Shown: positions 26,391-35,624, counted from the stretch's first letter. The stretch is 64,000 nucleotides of DNA from Candidatus Thiodiazotropha sp. (ex Epidulcina cf. delphinae) (GCA_025656455.1 JAHXHS010000007.1:91902-155901), one strand, 5' to 3'. Made by a program: numbers and translations. Notes: a model not told the origin generated them from the sequence alone.

Positions 26391-27121
26391 GGCGGCGTCT
26401 CGTCCATCAAGGGTTTCATGGCATGCAGCATATTGGCGAAAAGGTGCCGGTTTTGGCGCTCTTCCCCGGCCAGCAGCCGTTTCATATAGGCTCGCCGGGT
26501 CGGCGCGGTAAAACAGGCCGGACAACTGTCGGGGATGATCGGCAGACCGGCTTCAACGGCAAAGGCGCCGGTCTGGGTCTCGCGGCAATAGACCAGTGGT
26601 CGGATAATGCGGATATCCCCCGCGTCGTTGAGATAGTGCGCCTTCATGGTGCGTAGTTGTCCGCCATGGAACAGGGAGATCAGCAGGCTCTCCGCCAGAT
26701 CATCCAAATGTTGCGCAAGCGCCAATACATTGTAGCCCTCCCGGCGGCAGGTGGTATACATGATCCCCCGTTTCATGCGGGAGCAGTAGGCGCAGAAGGA
26801 GTCCCCCTGCATGCTCTTTTCGGCCTGCGCCATGATCGGTTGTTTGGCATAGTGCCAGGGCACGCCCAATGCGTTGTAGTAGCCCTTGAGGGGGGCGGGA
26901 TCGAAACCCTCGACCTCGGGGTCGACGGTGACCACCCCCAGATCGAACCTGACCGGGGCATAACTGCGTAAATGGCTGAGAATCTGCAGCAGGGAGAGGG
27001 AATCCTTGCCGCCGGAAACCCCGAGCAAGATGCGGTCCCCCTCACGGATCATATCGAAATCGGCGATTGCCTTGCCGACCTTGCGCAACAACGATTTGGG
27101 TGGTTTGGTGTAGTGAGTCAT
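26387..27121 (-). CDS. ttcA: tRNA 2-thiocytidine(32) synthetase TtcA-like
   Basis: 244 aa from the ATG at 27121; the frame is open upstream but only as the antisense of the stomatin gene. The PP-loop ATPase motif SGGKDS lies near residue 36. CAYCSRMKRGIMY supplies the CxxC of the iron-sulfur site and CPACF near residue 200 the additional Cys. These are TtcA family hallmarks; the enzyme thiolates C32 of some tRNAs using ATP and a [4Fe-4S] cluster. It is shorter than E. coli TtcA (about 310 aa). First gene of the leftward ttcA-CBS-transporter operon, divergent from qmcA. Confidence 0.88.
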   Translation of the reverse strand: MTHYTKPPKSLLRKVGKAIADFDMIREGDRILLGVSGGKDSLSLLQILSHLRSYAPVRFDLGVVTVDPEVEGFDPAPLKGYYNALGVPWHYAKQPIMAQAEKSMQGDSFCAYCSRMKRGIMYTTCRREGYNVLALAQHLDDLAESLLISLFHGGQLRTMKAHYLNDAGDIRIIRPLVYCRETQTGAFAVEAGLPIIPDSCPACFTAPTRRAYMKRLLAGEERQNRHLFANMLHAMKPLMDETPP

Positions 27122-27226
27122 CCGCGCATTGTGACATGAAGCCCGGATGTCGCCCAAGGAGTCGTTGCAATCGAACAGGCGATGACGCATCGTTACAGTT
27201 TCACCGATCATTAGGGGAGTCATGGC

Positions 27227-28150
27227 ATGGATATCTTCGTTCTGGTGTTGATGGTGTTCGCCATCGTTATTGTCGTGCTGGGCGCCAAGCGCGTACCCCA
27301 GGGAAACGAGTACACCGTAGAGCGTTTCGGACGCTATACCAAGACCCTGCGCCCCGGTCTCAATCTCATCGTGCCGTTGATCGACCAGATCGGCAAAAAG
27401 ATGAACATGATGGAGCAGGTGCTCGATGTCCCGTCCCAGGAGGTGATCACCAAGGACAACGCCATGGTGACGGTGGACGGGGTGATCTTCTTTCAGGTGC
27501 TGGACGCTTCGCAGGCGGCCTATGAGGTCAACAATCTCTTCAGTGCGATCCTCAATCTCACCATGACCAACATCCGCACCGTGATGGGTTCCATGGATCT
27601 GGACCAACTGCTCTCTCAGCGCGACACGATCAACACTCAGTTACTGACGGTGGTGGATGACGCCACCACCCCCTGGGGGGTGAAAGTGACCCGTATCGAG
27701 ATCAAGGATATCTCCCCCCCCAGAGACCTGGTCGACGCCATGGCCAGGCAGATGAAGGCAGAGCGCGAGAAGCGCGCTTCCATCCTGGAAGCGGAAGGAC
27801 AAAGACAGTCCGCCATTCTCAAGGCCGAGGGCGAGAAGCAGGCCGCCATCTTGGAGGCGGAGGGTGAAAAGGAGGCCGCCTTCCGTGAAGCCGAGGCCCG
27901 CGAACGTCTGGCGGGAGCAGAGGCTAAGGCGACCACCCTGGTGTCGGAGGCCATTGCCAAGGGGGATGTCAACGCCATCAACTACTTCGTCGCGCAGAAA
28001 TATACCGAAGCCCTGCAGCAGATCGCTTCGGCGGAGAACCAGAAGATCATCATGATGCCGTTGGAGGCCTCCAGTCTGATCGGCTCCGTGGCGGGAATCG
28101 GCGAGATCGCCAAGCAGGCGCTCAATCGGCAGGCGGGTGGAGAAGGTTGA
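27227..28150 (+). CDS. qmcA: SPFH/band-7 membrane protein QmcA-like
   Basis: 307 aa. One N-terminal helix ([16 protein letters not shown]) is followed by the band-7 domain ([31 protein letters not shown] to about residue 180). Then comes a long Glu/Ala/Lys-rich coiled coil with [23 protein letters not shown] repeats. The C-terminal part ([37 protein letters not shown]) is typical of QmcA. It forms membrane microdomain scaffolds with NfeD, whose gene overlaps its stop by TGATG. Confidence 0.92.
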   Translation: MDIFVLVLMVFAIVIVVLGAKRVPQGNEYTVERFGRYTKTLRPGLNLIVPLIDQIGKKMNMMEQVLDVPSQEVITKDNAMVTVDGVIFFQVLDASQAAYEVNNLFSAILNLTMTNIRTVMGSMDLDQLLSQRDTINTQLLTVVDDATTPWGVKVTRIEIKDISPPRDLVDAMARQMKAEREKRASILEAEGQRQSAILKAEGEKQAAILEAEGEKEAAFREAEARERLAGAEAKATTLVSEAIAKGDVNAINYFVAQKYTEALQQIASAENQKIIMMPLEASSLIGSVAGIGEIAKQALNRQAGGEG

Positions 28151-28596
28151 TGCAGTGGTTGACTCAACTCGATTACTGGCACTGGTTTATCCTTGCCGTG
28201 TTGCTGATGATCCTGGAGGTATTCTCCCCCGGCGCGTTTCTGCTGTGGATGGGATTGGCGGCCGGGGTGGTCGGGCTTCTGCTCCTGTTTCTTCCCGATC
28301 TTGGCTGGCAGATGCAATTTCTTGCGTTCGCCCTCTTCAGTGTAGGGATTATCGTTGCGGTGCGCGCCTTCCTGCGGCGCAGGCCGATCGAGACCGACCA
28401 GCCTTATCTCAACCGCCGGGGCGAACAGTATCTGAATCGCATCTTTACCTTAAAGGAGCCTATCATTAACGGTGAGGGCAAGATTCATGTCGACGACTCC
28501 ACCTGGAAGATCCATGGGGAGGATTGTCCGGCAGGCTCTCAGGTCAAGGTCACCGGGGTGCAGGGGGTGGTGTTGCTTGTCAGCCGTGACGACTGA
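28150..28596 (+). CDS. NfeD-family membrane protein
   Basis: 148 aa, ATG 28150 overlapping the qmcA stop. Two to three N-terminal helices (WHWFILAVLLMILEVFSPGAFLLWMGLAAGVVGLLLLF...) are followed by a small C-terminal OB-fold domain (about 70-148) with GEGKIHVDDSTWKIHGEDCPAGSQVKVTGVQGVVLLV. This is the short NfeD form that partners with SPFH proteins. No protease domain is present. Confidence 0.9.
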   Translation: MQWLTQLDYWHWFILAVLLMILEVFSPGAFLLWMGLAAGVVGLLLLFLPDLGWQMQFLAFALFSVGIIVAVRAFLRRRPIETDQPYLNRRGEQYLNRIFTLKEPIINGEGKIHVDDSTWKIHGEDCPAGSQVKVTGVQGVVLLVSRDD

Positions 28597-28829
28597 GTAA
28601 GCTATCCTGTAGGTTATGAGCGAGCGATAGGATGTCAATCCATGCATATTATATGGAAACGGGACTCAAGATTCTTTGCTGTAATACCGATATGGCTTTA
28701 CGAGCCCGCAATGATTTTACCTGTTTGCGGGTCAATGTTTCGGGGATATGCAGGACCTCTCTCCTGTCAGTCAATGATACGAGGAATGCTGGCCAGGCTG
28801 ACGGATTCCGGTAAACGAAGGCGGCAGAA

Positions 28830-30041
28830 ATGAAAACCACGGAATCGAAAGCGATTTTGTTCGTCGATAGTGACAGCAATCAGCTGAACTCGCTGAAGCG
28901 GACCCTGCACGACTACAAGGATCGTTGGCAGATGCATTTCATGAAAAATGCCCAGCAAGCCCTGGAGATGATGCAGCAGGTGCCCGTGGATATCGTTGTC
29001 AGTGAAACCCAGCTTGACGGCATGCCGGGCAGCGAACTGCTGAAGCTGTTTCAACTCCACTATCCCAGCACCACGCGCTTACTCTTCTCCGGCCAGGCAT
29101 TGCGCACACCGGCCCAGGAGGTGGTGCATCACGCCCACCAGTTCATTGCCAAACCCTGTGCCACGGAGATTTTGATTGCCAATCTGGAGCGGGTGTTCCA
29201 TATGCGCAGTCTGCTGAACAATCCACCTCTCGAAGAGTTGATCAGCAGTCTTGGCACCCTGCCGAGTCTACCCGGCGCTTATCAGCAGATGATTACCGCC
29301 TTGCAATCAGATGCCACTTCGGTGGCCGACATCGGCCGGATCGTGGCGCAGGACATAGGTATGTCCACCAAGGTGTTGCAGATGGTCAATTCGGCCTTCT
29401 TCGGGCTCCCGCAACAGATCGCCTCGCCGGAACATGCCGTCAGCCTATTGGGCATTGAGACCGTCACCAATCTGGCCCTTAGCGCCGGCATTTTTACCCA
29501 GCTCGACGAATCCGTGGTGGAGGAGTTTCAGTTGGAAGCCCTCTGGCAACACAGTCTGGTCATTACCGGCCTGGTGCGGCGTCTGGCGCCGGCCGCTGGC
29601 CTGAATCGTCAACAAAGCGAGATCCCGGTCTTGGCAGGTTTGCTGCATGATCTGGGCAAGCTGGTTCTTGCAGCAAAGGATACCGGCGAGTACCGGCGCA
29701 TCGTTCACCAGGCCGAACATGATGGGACTCCGTTGTATGAGGTGGAGGCCGAATCCCTATGGTGCAGCCATGCCACTATCGGCGCCTATTTGATGGGACT
29801 GTGGGGACTGCCCTTCCCGGCGGTGGAGGCGGTGGCCCTGCACCATTCCCATGAGAGGCAGACACTGGAGCGTGTCGATTGCCTTGTGGTCTACGCAGCC
29901 AATCTGCTGGCTCACCGGTTTACCGATGAGATGCATCGATCCTATTATGGCGCGGAACGGCTCCAAGCCCTGCTATCCCCGACGGAATTTGAGCGCTGGA
30001 CAGGCATCGCCGAAGAGTATTTCGATGGAAAAGCCGCCTGA
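28830..30041 (+). CDS. Receiver-HDOD protein with Glu at the phospho-acceptor site
   Basis: 403 aa. An N-terminal receiver-like domain (about 8-125) keeps the acidic DSD pair and the KP near residue 111, but reads VVSETQLDG, with Glu59 where the phosphorylated Asp is expected. An HDOD domain follows (about 140-340): LPSLPGAYQQMITALQSD, SVADIGRIVAQDIGMSTKVLQMVNSAFFG, HAVSLLGIETVTNLAL, and a GLLHDLGKLVLA helix. HDOD domains act in signalling protein assemblies and do not need the HD residues. The next response-regulator gene overlaps its end, so the two probably work together. Confidence 0.88.
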   Translation: MKTTESKAILFVDSDSNQLNSLKRTLHDYKDRWQMHFMKNAQQALEMMQQVPVDIVVSETQLDGMPGSELLKLFQLHYPSTTRLLFSGQALRTPAQEVVHHAHQFIAKPCATEILIANLERVFHMRSLLNNPPLEELISSLGTLPSLPGAYQQMITALQSDATSVADIGRIVAQDIGMSTKVLQMVNSAFFGLPQQIASPEHAVSLLGIETVTNLALSAGIFTQLDESVVEEFQLEALWQHSLVITGLVRRLAPAAGLNRQQSEIPVLAGLLHDLGKLVLAAKDTGEYRRIVHQAEHDGTPLYEVEAESLWCSHATIGAYLMGLWGLPFPAVEAVALHHSHERQTLERVDCLVVYAANLLAHRFTDEMHRSYYGAERLQALLSPTEFERWTGIAEEYFDGKAA

Positions 30042-31176
30042 AAAAGTCTTGATGGTCGATGATGACCGTAATCTACTCGACTCCTTTCGGCGGCAGTTTC
30101 GCAAGCGTTTGACGCTGGAAACCGCCACCAGCGGCGCCGACGGCGTACAGGCGGTGAGAGACGGCGGCCCCTTTGCGGTGGTCGTTTCAGACATGCAGAT
30201 GCCAAACATGAACGGAGTGGAGTTTCTCTCCCAGGTGCGGACTATCTCTCCCAATACGGTGCGTATCATGCTCACCGGCAACGCCAACCTGGATGTCGCC
30301 ATCGACGCGGTGAACGACGGCAATATCTTCCGTTTCATGAACAAGCCAGTGGAGACGGAGCAGTTCTACCAGACCATTTCCGACGGCATTCTGCAATATC
30401 GCCTGATCACTTCTGAAAAGTTGCTGCTCAACAAGACACTGAAAGGCGCTGTGGACCTGTTGGCCGATATTCTCAGTATGGTAAATCCGACCGCCTTCAG
30501 CCAATCCTCACGCATAAAACGTCACGTCAGAACCATGGTCAACAGCCTGTCGCTGGAGGACGGTTGGCACTACGACCTGGCGGCGATGCTCTGTCAACTC
30601 GGTTACATCAGCCTGCCCGAAGAGCTTATCCAGAAGATTGCCGACGACACGGAACTGACCCATCAGGAGCATGAGTTATTCAACACCCACCCCGGCATGA
30701 GTGCGCGGCTGTTGAAACACATTCCCCGGCTGGAGATCGTCGCGGCGATGGTGGAACGGCAGAACAACAACGTCGGCAAGATCGAGTTCCAGGGAAAACT
30801 CTCCAGCGATGACAAAGCCATCCTCGGCGGGCAGATATTGCGGGTAGCGATAGCCTATGATCAGTTGGTCAACAGAGGCATGGAGGAGGGAGAGGCGATA
30901 AAACAGCTCAGGGCTGCTCCGGAAAAGTACGATCCCATTTTGGTCGAGACGCTCTCCCTGGGTTCGCAGCATCGAAAGGTGGAGATCCTCACCCTGCCCA
31001 TCGACCAGCTCGAACCGGGGTTTATCCTTGATCAGCCGATCCGGAGCCAGGGAGGGGCCCTGTTGGTCGCCAAGGGACAGACCCTTAGCCAGGCAGTGCT
31101 GTTGCGGCTGATTGCCGCGAAAGACAGCGGCATCGTTTCCGGTGCAGTCAGGGTGTTTCGAGTCACCCAGCAATGA
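30025..31176 (+). CDS. Response regulator with degenerate HD-GYP output domain
   Basis: 383 aa from ATG 30025, which overlaps the HDOD gene by 17 bp and has GAAGAG upstream. The receiver (about 5-120) has intact features: MVDDD, VVSDMQMPNMNG with the phospho-acceptor Asp, the LTG Thr and NKP Lys. The output domain (about 150-320) follows the HD-GYP outline (LAAMLCQLGYISLPEEL, LTHQEHELFNTHPGMSARLL), but the HD pair reads CQ and the HHE/GYP segment reads ERQNNN. Cyclic-di-GMP hydrolysis is therefore unlikely. The C-terminal part (DQLEPGFILDQPIRSQGGALLVAKGQTLS) is the tail domain found with HD-GYP regulators. Confidence 0.88.
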   Translation: MEKPPEKVLMVDDDRNLLDSFRRQFRKRLTLETATSGADGVQAVRDGGPFAVVVSDMQMPNMNGVEFLSQVRTISPNTVRIMLTGNANLDVAIDAVNDGNIFRFMNKPVETEQFYQTISDGILQYRLITSEKLLLNKTLKGAVDLLADILSMVNPTAFSQSSRIKRHVRTMVNSLSLEDGWHYDLAAMLCQLGYISLPEELIQKIADDTELTHQEHELFNTHPGMSARLLKHIPRLEIVAAMVERQNNNVGKIEFQGKLSSDDKAILGGQILRVAIAYDQLVNRGMEEGEAIKQLRAAPEKYDPILVETLSLGSQHRKVEILTLPIDQLEPGFILDQPIRSQGGALLVAKGQTLSQAVLLRLIAAKDSGIVSGAVRVFRVTQQ

Positions 31177-31391
31177 GCGGTACCGAACTCAGGGAATCCA
31201 TGCGTGGACTCAGCGCAGGTGAGTGACCAGGTATATGATCTGCAGTGATCCTTTGCTTGCTTGGCGGCTTTGCGAGAGTCGATTATAGTCTTGATAGATC
31301 CTGAAGCGCCTAAAATTGCACGCCAGTGAAATATTAGGTGCTGATTCCAGACCCGGTGGTCACGGCCGTAGCGGCCTTCAAGGAGAGTACA

Positions 31392-32192
31392 GTGAATCAT
31401 CTTGCCTCACTCAAATTGCAGCAATCGCAACAGATGGATGCCAGGTCGCCAGTCCTGCTCTACAATAAGGGCGACCACGAAATCTATTGGTTGAACAATA
31501 ACCAGCAGAGTGCCTTTCGTTGCAACACCTACCTTATCCGGGATGGGGAGGAATGCCTTCTGGTGGACCCCGGCGGCCGGCCCCATTTCCCGCTCGTCAG
31601 ATCCCAAGTGGAGCAACTGCTGCCGACTGAAAGAGTCACGGGGATGATCATCTCCCATCAGGATCCGGACATTGCGGCCTCGATGGTTGACTGGCTTGCC
31701 CTGAATCCGCATATTCGCGTCTTTACCCACCCGCGCATGCACGTCCTGTTACCCCATTACGGGGTGGAGGATTACACGCTTTTTCTCGCTGAAACGCATA
31801 GTGACTACACCTTTCCCTCGGAGTCCAGGCTCAAGTTCTTCGAAGCGCCTTTTCTTCATTCACCGGGAGCCATCGCCACCTACGATGATCAATCGAAGTT
31901 CCTTTTTACCAGTGATATTTGGGCCGCTGTGGATAGCGAGTGGCAGTTGATCGTAACGGAGTTTGAAAGTCACAAACCGAAGATGGACCTGTTTCATCTC
32001 GACTATATGGCCAACAACAGGGCGGCGAGGGGATTTGTGCAGACCATCGGGCATTTGCAGATCGAGGCGATACTGCCGCAGCACGGCAGTGTCATCACTT
32101 GTGAGGATGTGCCGAAGGCGTTGGATTACTTGAGGGAAATGAGATGCGGCGCCGATCTCTACTACGCCGATTTACCCGATGTATCACCTTGA
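31392..32192 (+). CDS. Metallo-beta-lactamase-fold protein of flavodiiron (ODP) type
   Basis: 266 aa from GTG 31392, with AAGGAG at good spacing; an ATG at 31338 is less likely. Metal ligands match the diiron site of flavodiiron proteins: SHQDPD (His, Asp for the usual Glu, Asp), FLHSPGA (His), TSDIWAA (Asp) and PQHGSVI (His). There is no flavodoxin domain, so it is a stand-alone domain. Such proteins may reduce or sense O2 or NO, or act in signalling. It follows the HDOD/HD-GYP gene pair by about 215 bp and precedes a convergent heme-motif histidine kinase. Confidence 0.85.
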   Translation: MNHLASLKLQQSQQMDARSPVLLYNKGDHEIYWLNNNQQSAFRCNTYLIRDGEECLLVDPGGRPHFPLVRSQVEQLLPTERVTGMIISHQDPDIAASMVDWLALNPHIRVFTHPRMHVLLPHYGVEDYTLFLAETHSDYTFPSESRLKFFEAPFLHSPGAIATYDDQSKFLFTSDIWAAVDSEWQLIVTEFESHKPKMDLFHLDYMANNRAARGFVQTIGHLQIEAILPQHGSVITCEDVPKALDYLREMRCGADLYYADLPDVSP

Positions 32193-32232
32193 GGGAGCAA
32201 TAACGTCAAACAGTATAGGACACCACGCTGAA

Positions 32233-34092
32233 TCAGGATTCTCCCTGTGAAACCGGCAGTCGCAGGACAAAGGTGGTGCCAACACCCTCCTCGGTCTCAA
32301 AGAAGAGTTCGCCGCAGTGTTTTCCCATCACGATATCCTGGGCGATGGCCAGGCCCTGCCCGGTTCCCTTGCCGACATCCTTGGTGGTGAAGAAGGGATT
32401 GAAGACATAGCCTTGCACCTCTTGTGGTATTCCGGTGCCCGTATCCGTGATGCGCATCTCCACTTGATCGCCGCTTAATTGACTGGAGATGGTGATGACT
32501 CCTTTCTCTTCACGTTTGCTGTCTGCGATGGCCTGGGCCGCGTTGACAATCAGGTTCAGCACCACCTGGGAGATCTCCCCACCCAGACATTCCACCTGCG
32601 GAAGATCCTGAGCCAGTTGCAGTTGCATGTCCGCCACGTATTTCCACTCATTCTTACACACCGCAACGGTATTGCTGATGATACGATTCAGATCCGCCGG
32701 CACTAGCTGTTTGGATCCTGGATGGGCGAACTCTTTCATCGCCTGTACGATATGCGCCACCTGCTGTCCGCCGGCGATCGACTGCTCGATGGCATTTGAA
32801 ATCTCCTGTTTCAGATAACCCAGGTCGGCCGCTTCGATTGCCTCCGCCACCACTTCGGTGCGGGGTTTCAGTGCCTCGACCTCACTGGCTTGGCGCAGCA
32901 GCTCCCCGTAAACCTCAAGCACGCCGCTGATGTCCTCATAGGCCTCCTTGAGGAAATGCAGATTGTCACCGATATACTGAATCGGTGTGTTGATCTCATG
33001 GGCTATGCCCCCCGCCAGCTGACCGACCGCCTCCATCTTGTGGGTTTGGTTCAATTGGCGTTCGAGATGGCTGCGCTCCTCCTCGGCGCGTTTGAGCTCC
33101 GTCATGTCGTCGAAGGTGACAACCACCCCGTTGGGTCGGCCGTCTTTGATCAGCGGCGACACCGACAACGCCATCGCAATCGCCCTCCCCTGTTTATTGA
33201 TGAACAGATCATCCTTCTCTTTGCGTGTCACGCCATCCGACAGGGTGAGATTGATTGCGCATTGTGCAGGATCGAATCTCTCATCATGTCTATTCCGGTA
33301 GACCAAATCGGTGAACCCATGGCCCGCTATCTCAGCAAAGCTCCATCCAAGCAGTCTCTTGCATTCAGGATTGAAGAAGGTCACCTCACCTTGCGGATTC
33401 AACACTACGAAGCCTTCGCCCATGCTGTTGGTGACATCGCTGAGAAATTGTTCCTTGTCTTTCAGTTCGTCCCGGGTCTGATTCAGCAGCCGCCAATGGT
33501 TGCGCAGGTGATGCATGAAGAAGACACTGGTCGAAGAGATAAGTATGAAGCCGATGATATGCATAAAGATCATCGTATGGCGTGTCTTGATATGTGAGTC
33601 GACAATCGGTTCCATCATCACCGCCACACTGATGCCACCCCGCACATCTCCCACTTTAGCATCTTCATGGCCGTGACAGGTGAGGCATCCCTTTTGCATA
33701 TAGACCGGTCCGATATATCTAAAGAACCTCTCCTCTGAATCCAAGAAAGGCTGAAATACAGGGTCTGATTTGTCCTTGAATCGAGAGAGCGCCACCGCTT
33801 CCCAGGCGTCCGCTTCATTCTCAGGATTCATCGGCTTCCTCGACACTACGCGATAGCGGATATGCTCCATACTCTGTTTTTTGAAGATCGTGGGATCCGT
33901 GGCCATCAAAACCGGGTTGATTTTTGTCAGCCGGACCATTTCGTACATGATCCGTCCGCGTTCAAAGGCGATGTCCCTGATGGAGTGATTAAAGAGGGAG
34001 AGGTTCCAGAACTCCGAAGCGGATGCGATGAAAAACCAGAAAAGTACCGGAATCAGCCAGTAATACCTGGATTGGAGCAGTCGCAGCAACAT
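32233..34092 (-). CDS. Membrane histidine kinase with heme-c motif in a DUF3365-type sensor domain
   Basis: 619 aa. Helix 1 (about 10-30), then a periplasmic domain of about 150 residues of the Tll0287-like/DUF3365 type with FKDKSDPVFQPFLDSEERFFRYIGPVYM and a c-type heme motif GCLTCHG (codons at 33673-33687). A second helix (IFMHIIGFILISSTSVFFM), a PAS domain (about 225-345), a coiled coil and a histidine kinase core follow. The H-box is GGIAHEINTP; N-box NLIVNAAQAI; G boxes DTGTGIP and GKGTGQGL. The kinase part is closely related to that at 44926. No receiver gene adjoins it; the RR genes at 28.8-31.2 kb are candidates. Confidence 0.9.
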   Translation of the reverse strand: MLLRLLQSRYYWLIPVLFWFFIASASEFWNLSLFNHSIRDIAFERGRIMYEMVRLTKINPVLMATDPTIFKKQSMEHIRYRVVSRKPMNPENEADAWEAVALSRFKDKSDPVFQPFLDSEERFFRYIGPVYMQKGCLTCHGHEDAKVGDVRGGISVAVMMEPIVDSHIKTRHTMIFMHIIGFILISSTSVFFMHHLRNHWRLLNQTRDELKDKEQFLSDVTNSMGEGFVVLNPQGEVTFFNPECKRLLGWSFAEIAGHGFTDLVYRNRHDERFDPAQCAINLTLSDGVTRKEKDDLFINKQGRAIAMALSVSPLIKDGRPNGVVVTFDDMTELKRAEEERSHLERQLNQTHKMEAVGQLAGGIAHEINTPIQYIGDNLHFLKEAYEDISGVLEVYGELLRQASEVEALKPRTEVVAEAIEAADLGYLKQEISNAIEQSIAGGQQVAHIVQAMKEFAHPGSKQLVPADLNRIISNTVAVCKNEWKYVADMQLQLAQDLPQVECLGGEISQVVLNLIVNAAQAIADSKREEKGVITISSQLSGDQVEMRITDTGTGIPQEVQGYVFNPFFTTKDVGKGTGQGLAIAQDIVMGKHCGELFFETEEGVGTTFVLRLPVSQGES

Positions 34093-34125
34093 TTCCCGCC
34101 AGCCTCATTCTTTTTAATAGGGTTA

Positions 34126-34340
34126 GTACTCTTTCAAGGTGATATTGACGGGTTCAGCGAACCGGGAAGCGGTTGCGCGCGCCCGAAGGAAGCCACCCAG
34201 GTGATCCAATGCTGCGTTGCAGTCCTTGAAAAGGGGTATGCCATTCCCTGCGGATTGCTGCACCCCAAGGGCGCTTCCTTCGGGGCGCCTTGGATCACCT
34301 GGGTGGCTCTGAATCCGTCAATATCACCTTGAAAGAGTAC
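34126..34340. repeat. 215-bp element with perfect 26-bp terminal inverted repeats
   Basis: 34126-34151 and 34315-34340 are exact reverse complements beginning GTACTCTTTCAAGG. A second inner inverted pair (gccacccaggtgatccaa with ttggatcacctgggtggc) lies inside. Its core (34211-34247, gcgttgcagtccttgaaaag...gccattcc) recurs at 63769-63804. It has no coding capacity and looks like a MITE-like or REP-like element between two convergent-side genes. Confidence 0.8.
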
Positions 34341-34359
34341 GAGTTAATTCAGGGGCATG

Positions 34360-35355
34360 CTAAGTGACAAGGACCAATTTACCCTGCATTCGCCCTTCTT
34401 CTATCAGTCGATGCGCCTGCACCGCCTGGTCCAGCGGCAGATGCTCGCTGACACTGATCTTCAGAGCCCCACTGTCTATCATTTCCGCGCAGTCATATAG
34501 GATAGCGACCTGATTGACCCTGGCTTGAGGGAGATTGCGCAGCATGGGGGTCAGCATCAGGGTAAAACCGATGCGCAGATTGCGATTGCGCGCCTCTTTC
34601 AAGTCCACTTCCGGACCCGGATCGAGCAGGGTGACCAGATCCCCATAGTGTGCGGTAGCCGCGATCGACTGTTTGAAGACCTCGGGTCCCACCGTATCCA
34701 ACACCACATCCGCGCCGCGGCCATCCGTTAATCGCAACACTTCGTCCACAAACCCCTGGTTCCGATACAGGATCGCTTCGTCCGCGCCGAGGGAGGTCAC
34801 GAATGCCTGCTTCTCCGGCGTGCTGACTGTTGTGAGCACACGCACCCCGGCCTGCTTCGCCAGCTGGATGGCCACATGCCCGACGCCGCCCGCCCCCGCA
34901 TGCACCAGCAGGGTTCTCTCATCCGTCAATCTCGCGCGTCCGAACAGGGCCTCCCAGGCCGTGATCAAGACTAAAGGCGCGGCGGCGGCATGGATGAAGT
35001 CGATCGACACCGGCTTTCTACAACAGACAGCCTCCTCCAGCACAGTGAAATCCGCATAATTTCCCTGCAGCCCCCCCAATCCGCCATTGCAGTACCAGAC
35101 CTCGTCACCCACGCGGAAGCGTGTCGCTCCGCTGCCGGTCTCCACCACTACGCCAGCTCCGTCACACCCCGGAATCGCAGGTAACCCATCGGGCAGCAAC
35201 ATGCCTCGGCGGCGCAACTTGGCATCGACGGGGTTCACCCCGGCCGCCTTGATCCTGACCTTGATCTGCGTGGCTGTGGTGATTGCCGGCTCTTCGATCT
35301 CCTCCAGAGAGAGGACTTCCGGTCCTCCCGTGTCTCTCATTACGACCGCTTTCAT
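34360..35355 (-). CDS. Zinc-independent alcohol dehydrogenase / quinone oxidoreductase-like protein (MDR family)
   Basis: 331 aa from the ATG at 35355, preceded by GGAGG. The N-terminal GroES-like domain contains EEPAITTATQIKVRIKAAGVNPVDAKLRRRG and GCDGAGVVVETGSG. The Rossmann motif HAGAGGVGHVAIQLAKQAGVRV binds NADPH. The zinc-binding Cys/His set of true alcohol dehydrogenases is absent, which points to the quinone oxidoreductase (QOR) branch. It acts in the cytosol; the substrate is unknown. The ORF is open upstream, but the ribosome-binding site fixes the start. Confidence 0.88.
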   Translation of the reverse strand: MKAVVMRDTGGPEVLSLEEIEEPAITTATQIKVRIKAAGVNPVDAKLRRRGMLLPDGLPAIPGCDGAGVVVETGSGATRFRVGDEVWYCNGGLGGLQGNYADFTVLEEAVCCRKPVSIDFIHAAAAPLVLITAWEALFGRARLTDERTLLVHAGAGGVGHVAIQLAKQAGVRVLTTVSTPEKQAFVTSLGADEAILYRNQGFVDEVLRLTDGRGADVVLDTVGPEVFKQSIAATAHYGDLVTLLDPGPEVDLKEARNRNLRIGFTLMLTPMLRNLPQARVNQVAILYDCAEMIDSGALKISVSEHLPLDQAVQAHRLIEEGRMQGKLVLVT

Positions 35356-35420
35356 AACTATCCTCCGATTGACGCTTTTCCATGGGGGCGCGGTTTCGCC
35401 GGTTAACGGTGCATAGCGTG

Positions 35421-35624
35421 CTATGTTTCCTGTCGCTTGCCCAGCGGGGCCAGCAAGAGATAGAGAATCCAGGCAAACCAGGAGACGAAAACGACGGCGA
35501 GAATCCACAACAGTTTCTCCACGCCATCGGTTTTTTCCGAGCGCAGGATCAGTAGAATGGGCAGGAACCAGATAAATCCCGTTAACAATAGGGCGGCGAA
35601 CCCAAGCCCCAGAATGGTCTGCAT
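35421..35624 (-). CDS. Small two-helix membrane protein, PLDc_N-like
   Basis: 67 aa. There are two hydrophobic helices (about 5-27 and 35-58), with LRSEKTDGVEKLLWILAVVFVSWFAWILYLLLAP and a basic tail. This is the pattern of the phospholipase D N-terminal (PLDc_N) membrane domain, here without the catalytic part. Function unknown. It lies 65 bp upstream of the MDR gene on the same strand. Confidence 0.75.
   Translation of the reverse strand: MQTILGLGFAALLLTGFIWFLPILLILRSEKTDGVEKLLWILAVVFVSWFAWILYLLLAPLGKRQET

Noticed and set aside
27122..27607. N-terminal extension of the TtcA frame to 27607
   Set aside because: It is antisense to qmcA and has no TtcA-like sequence; the start at 27121 fits the family.
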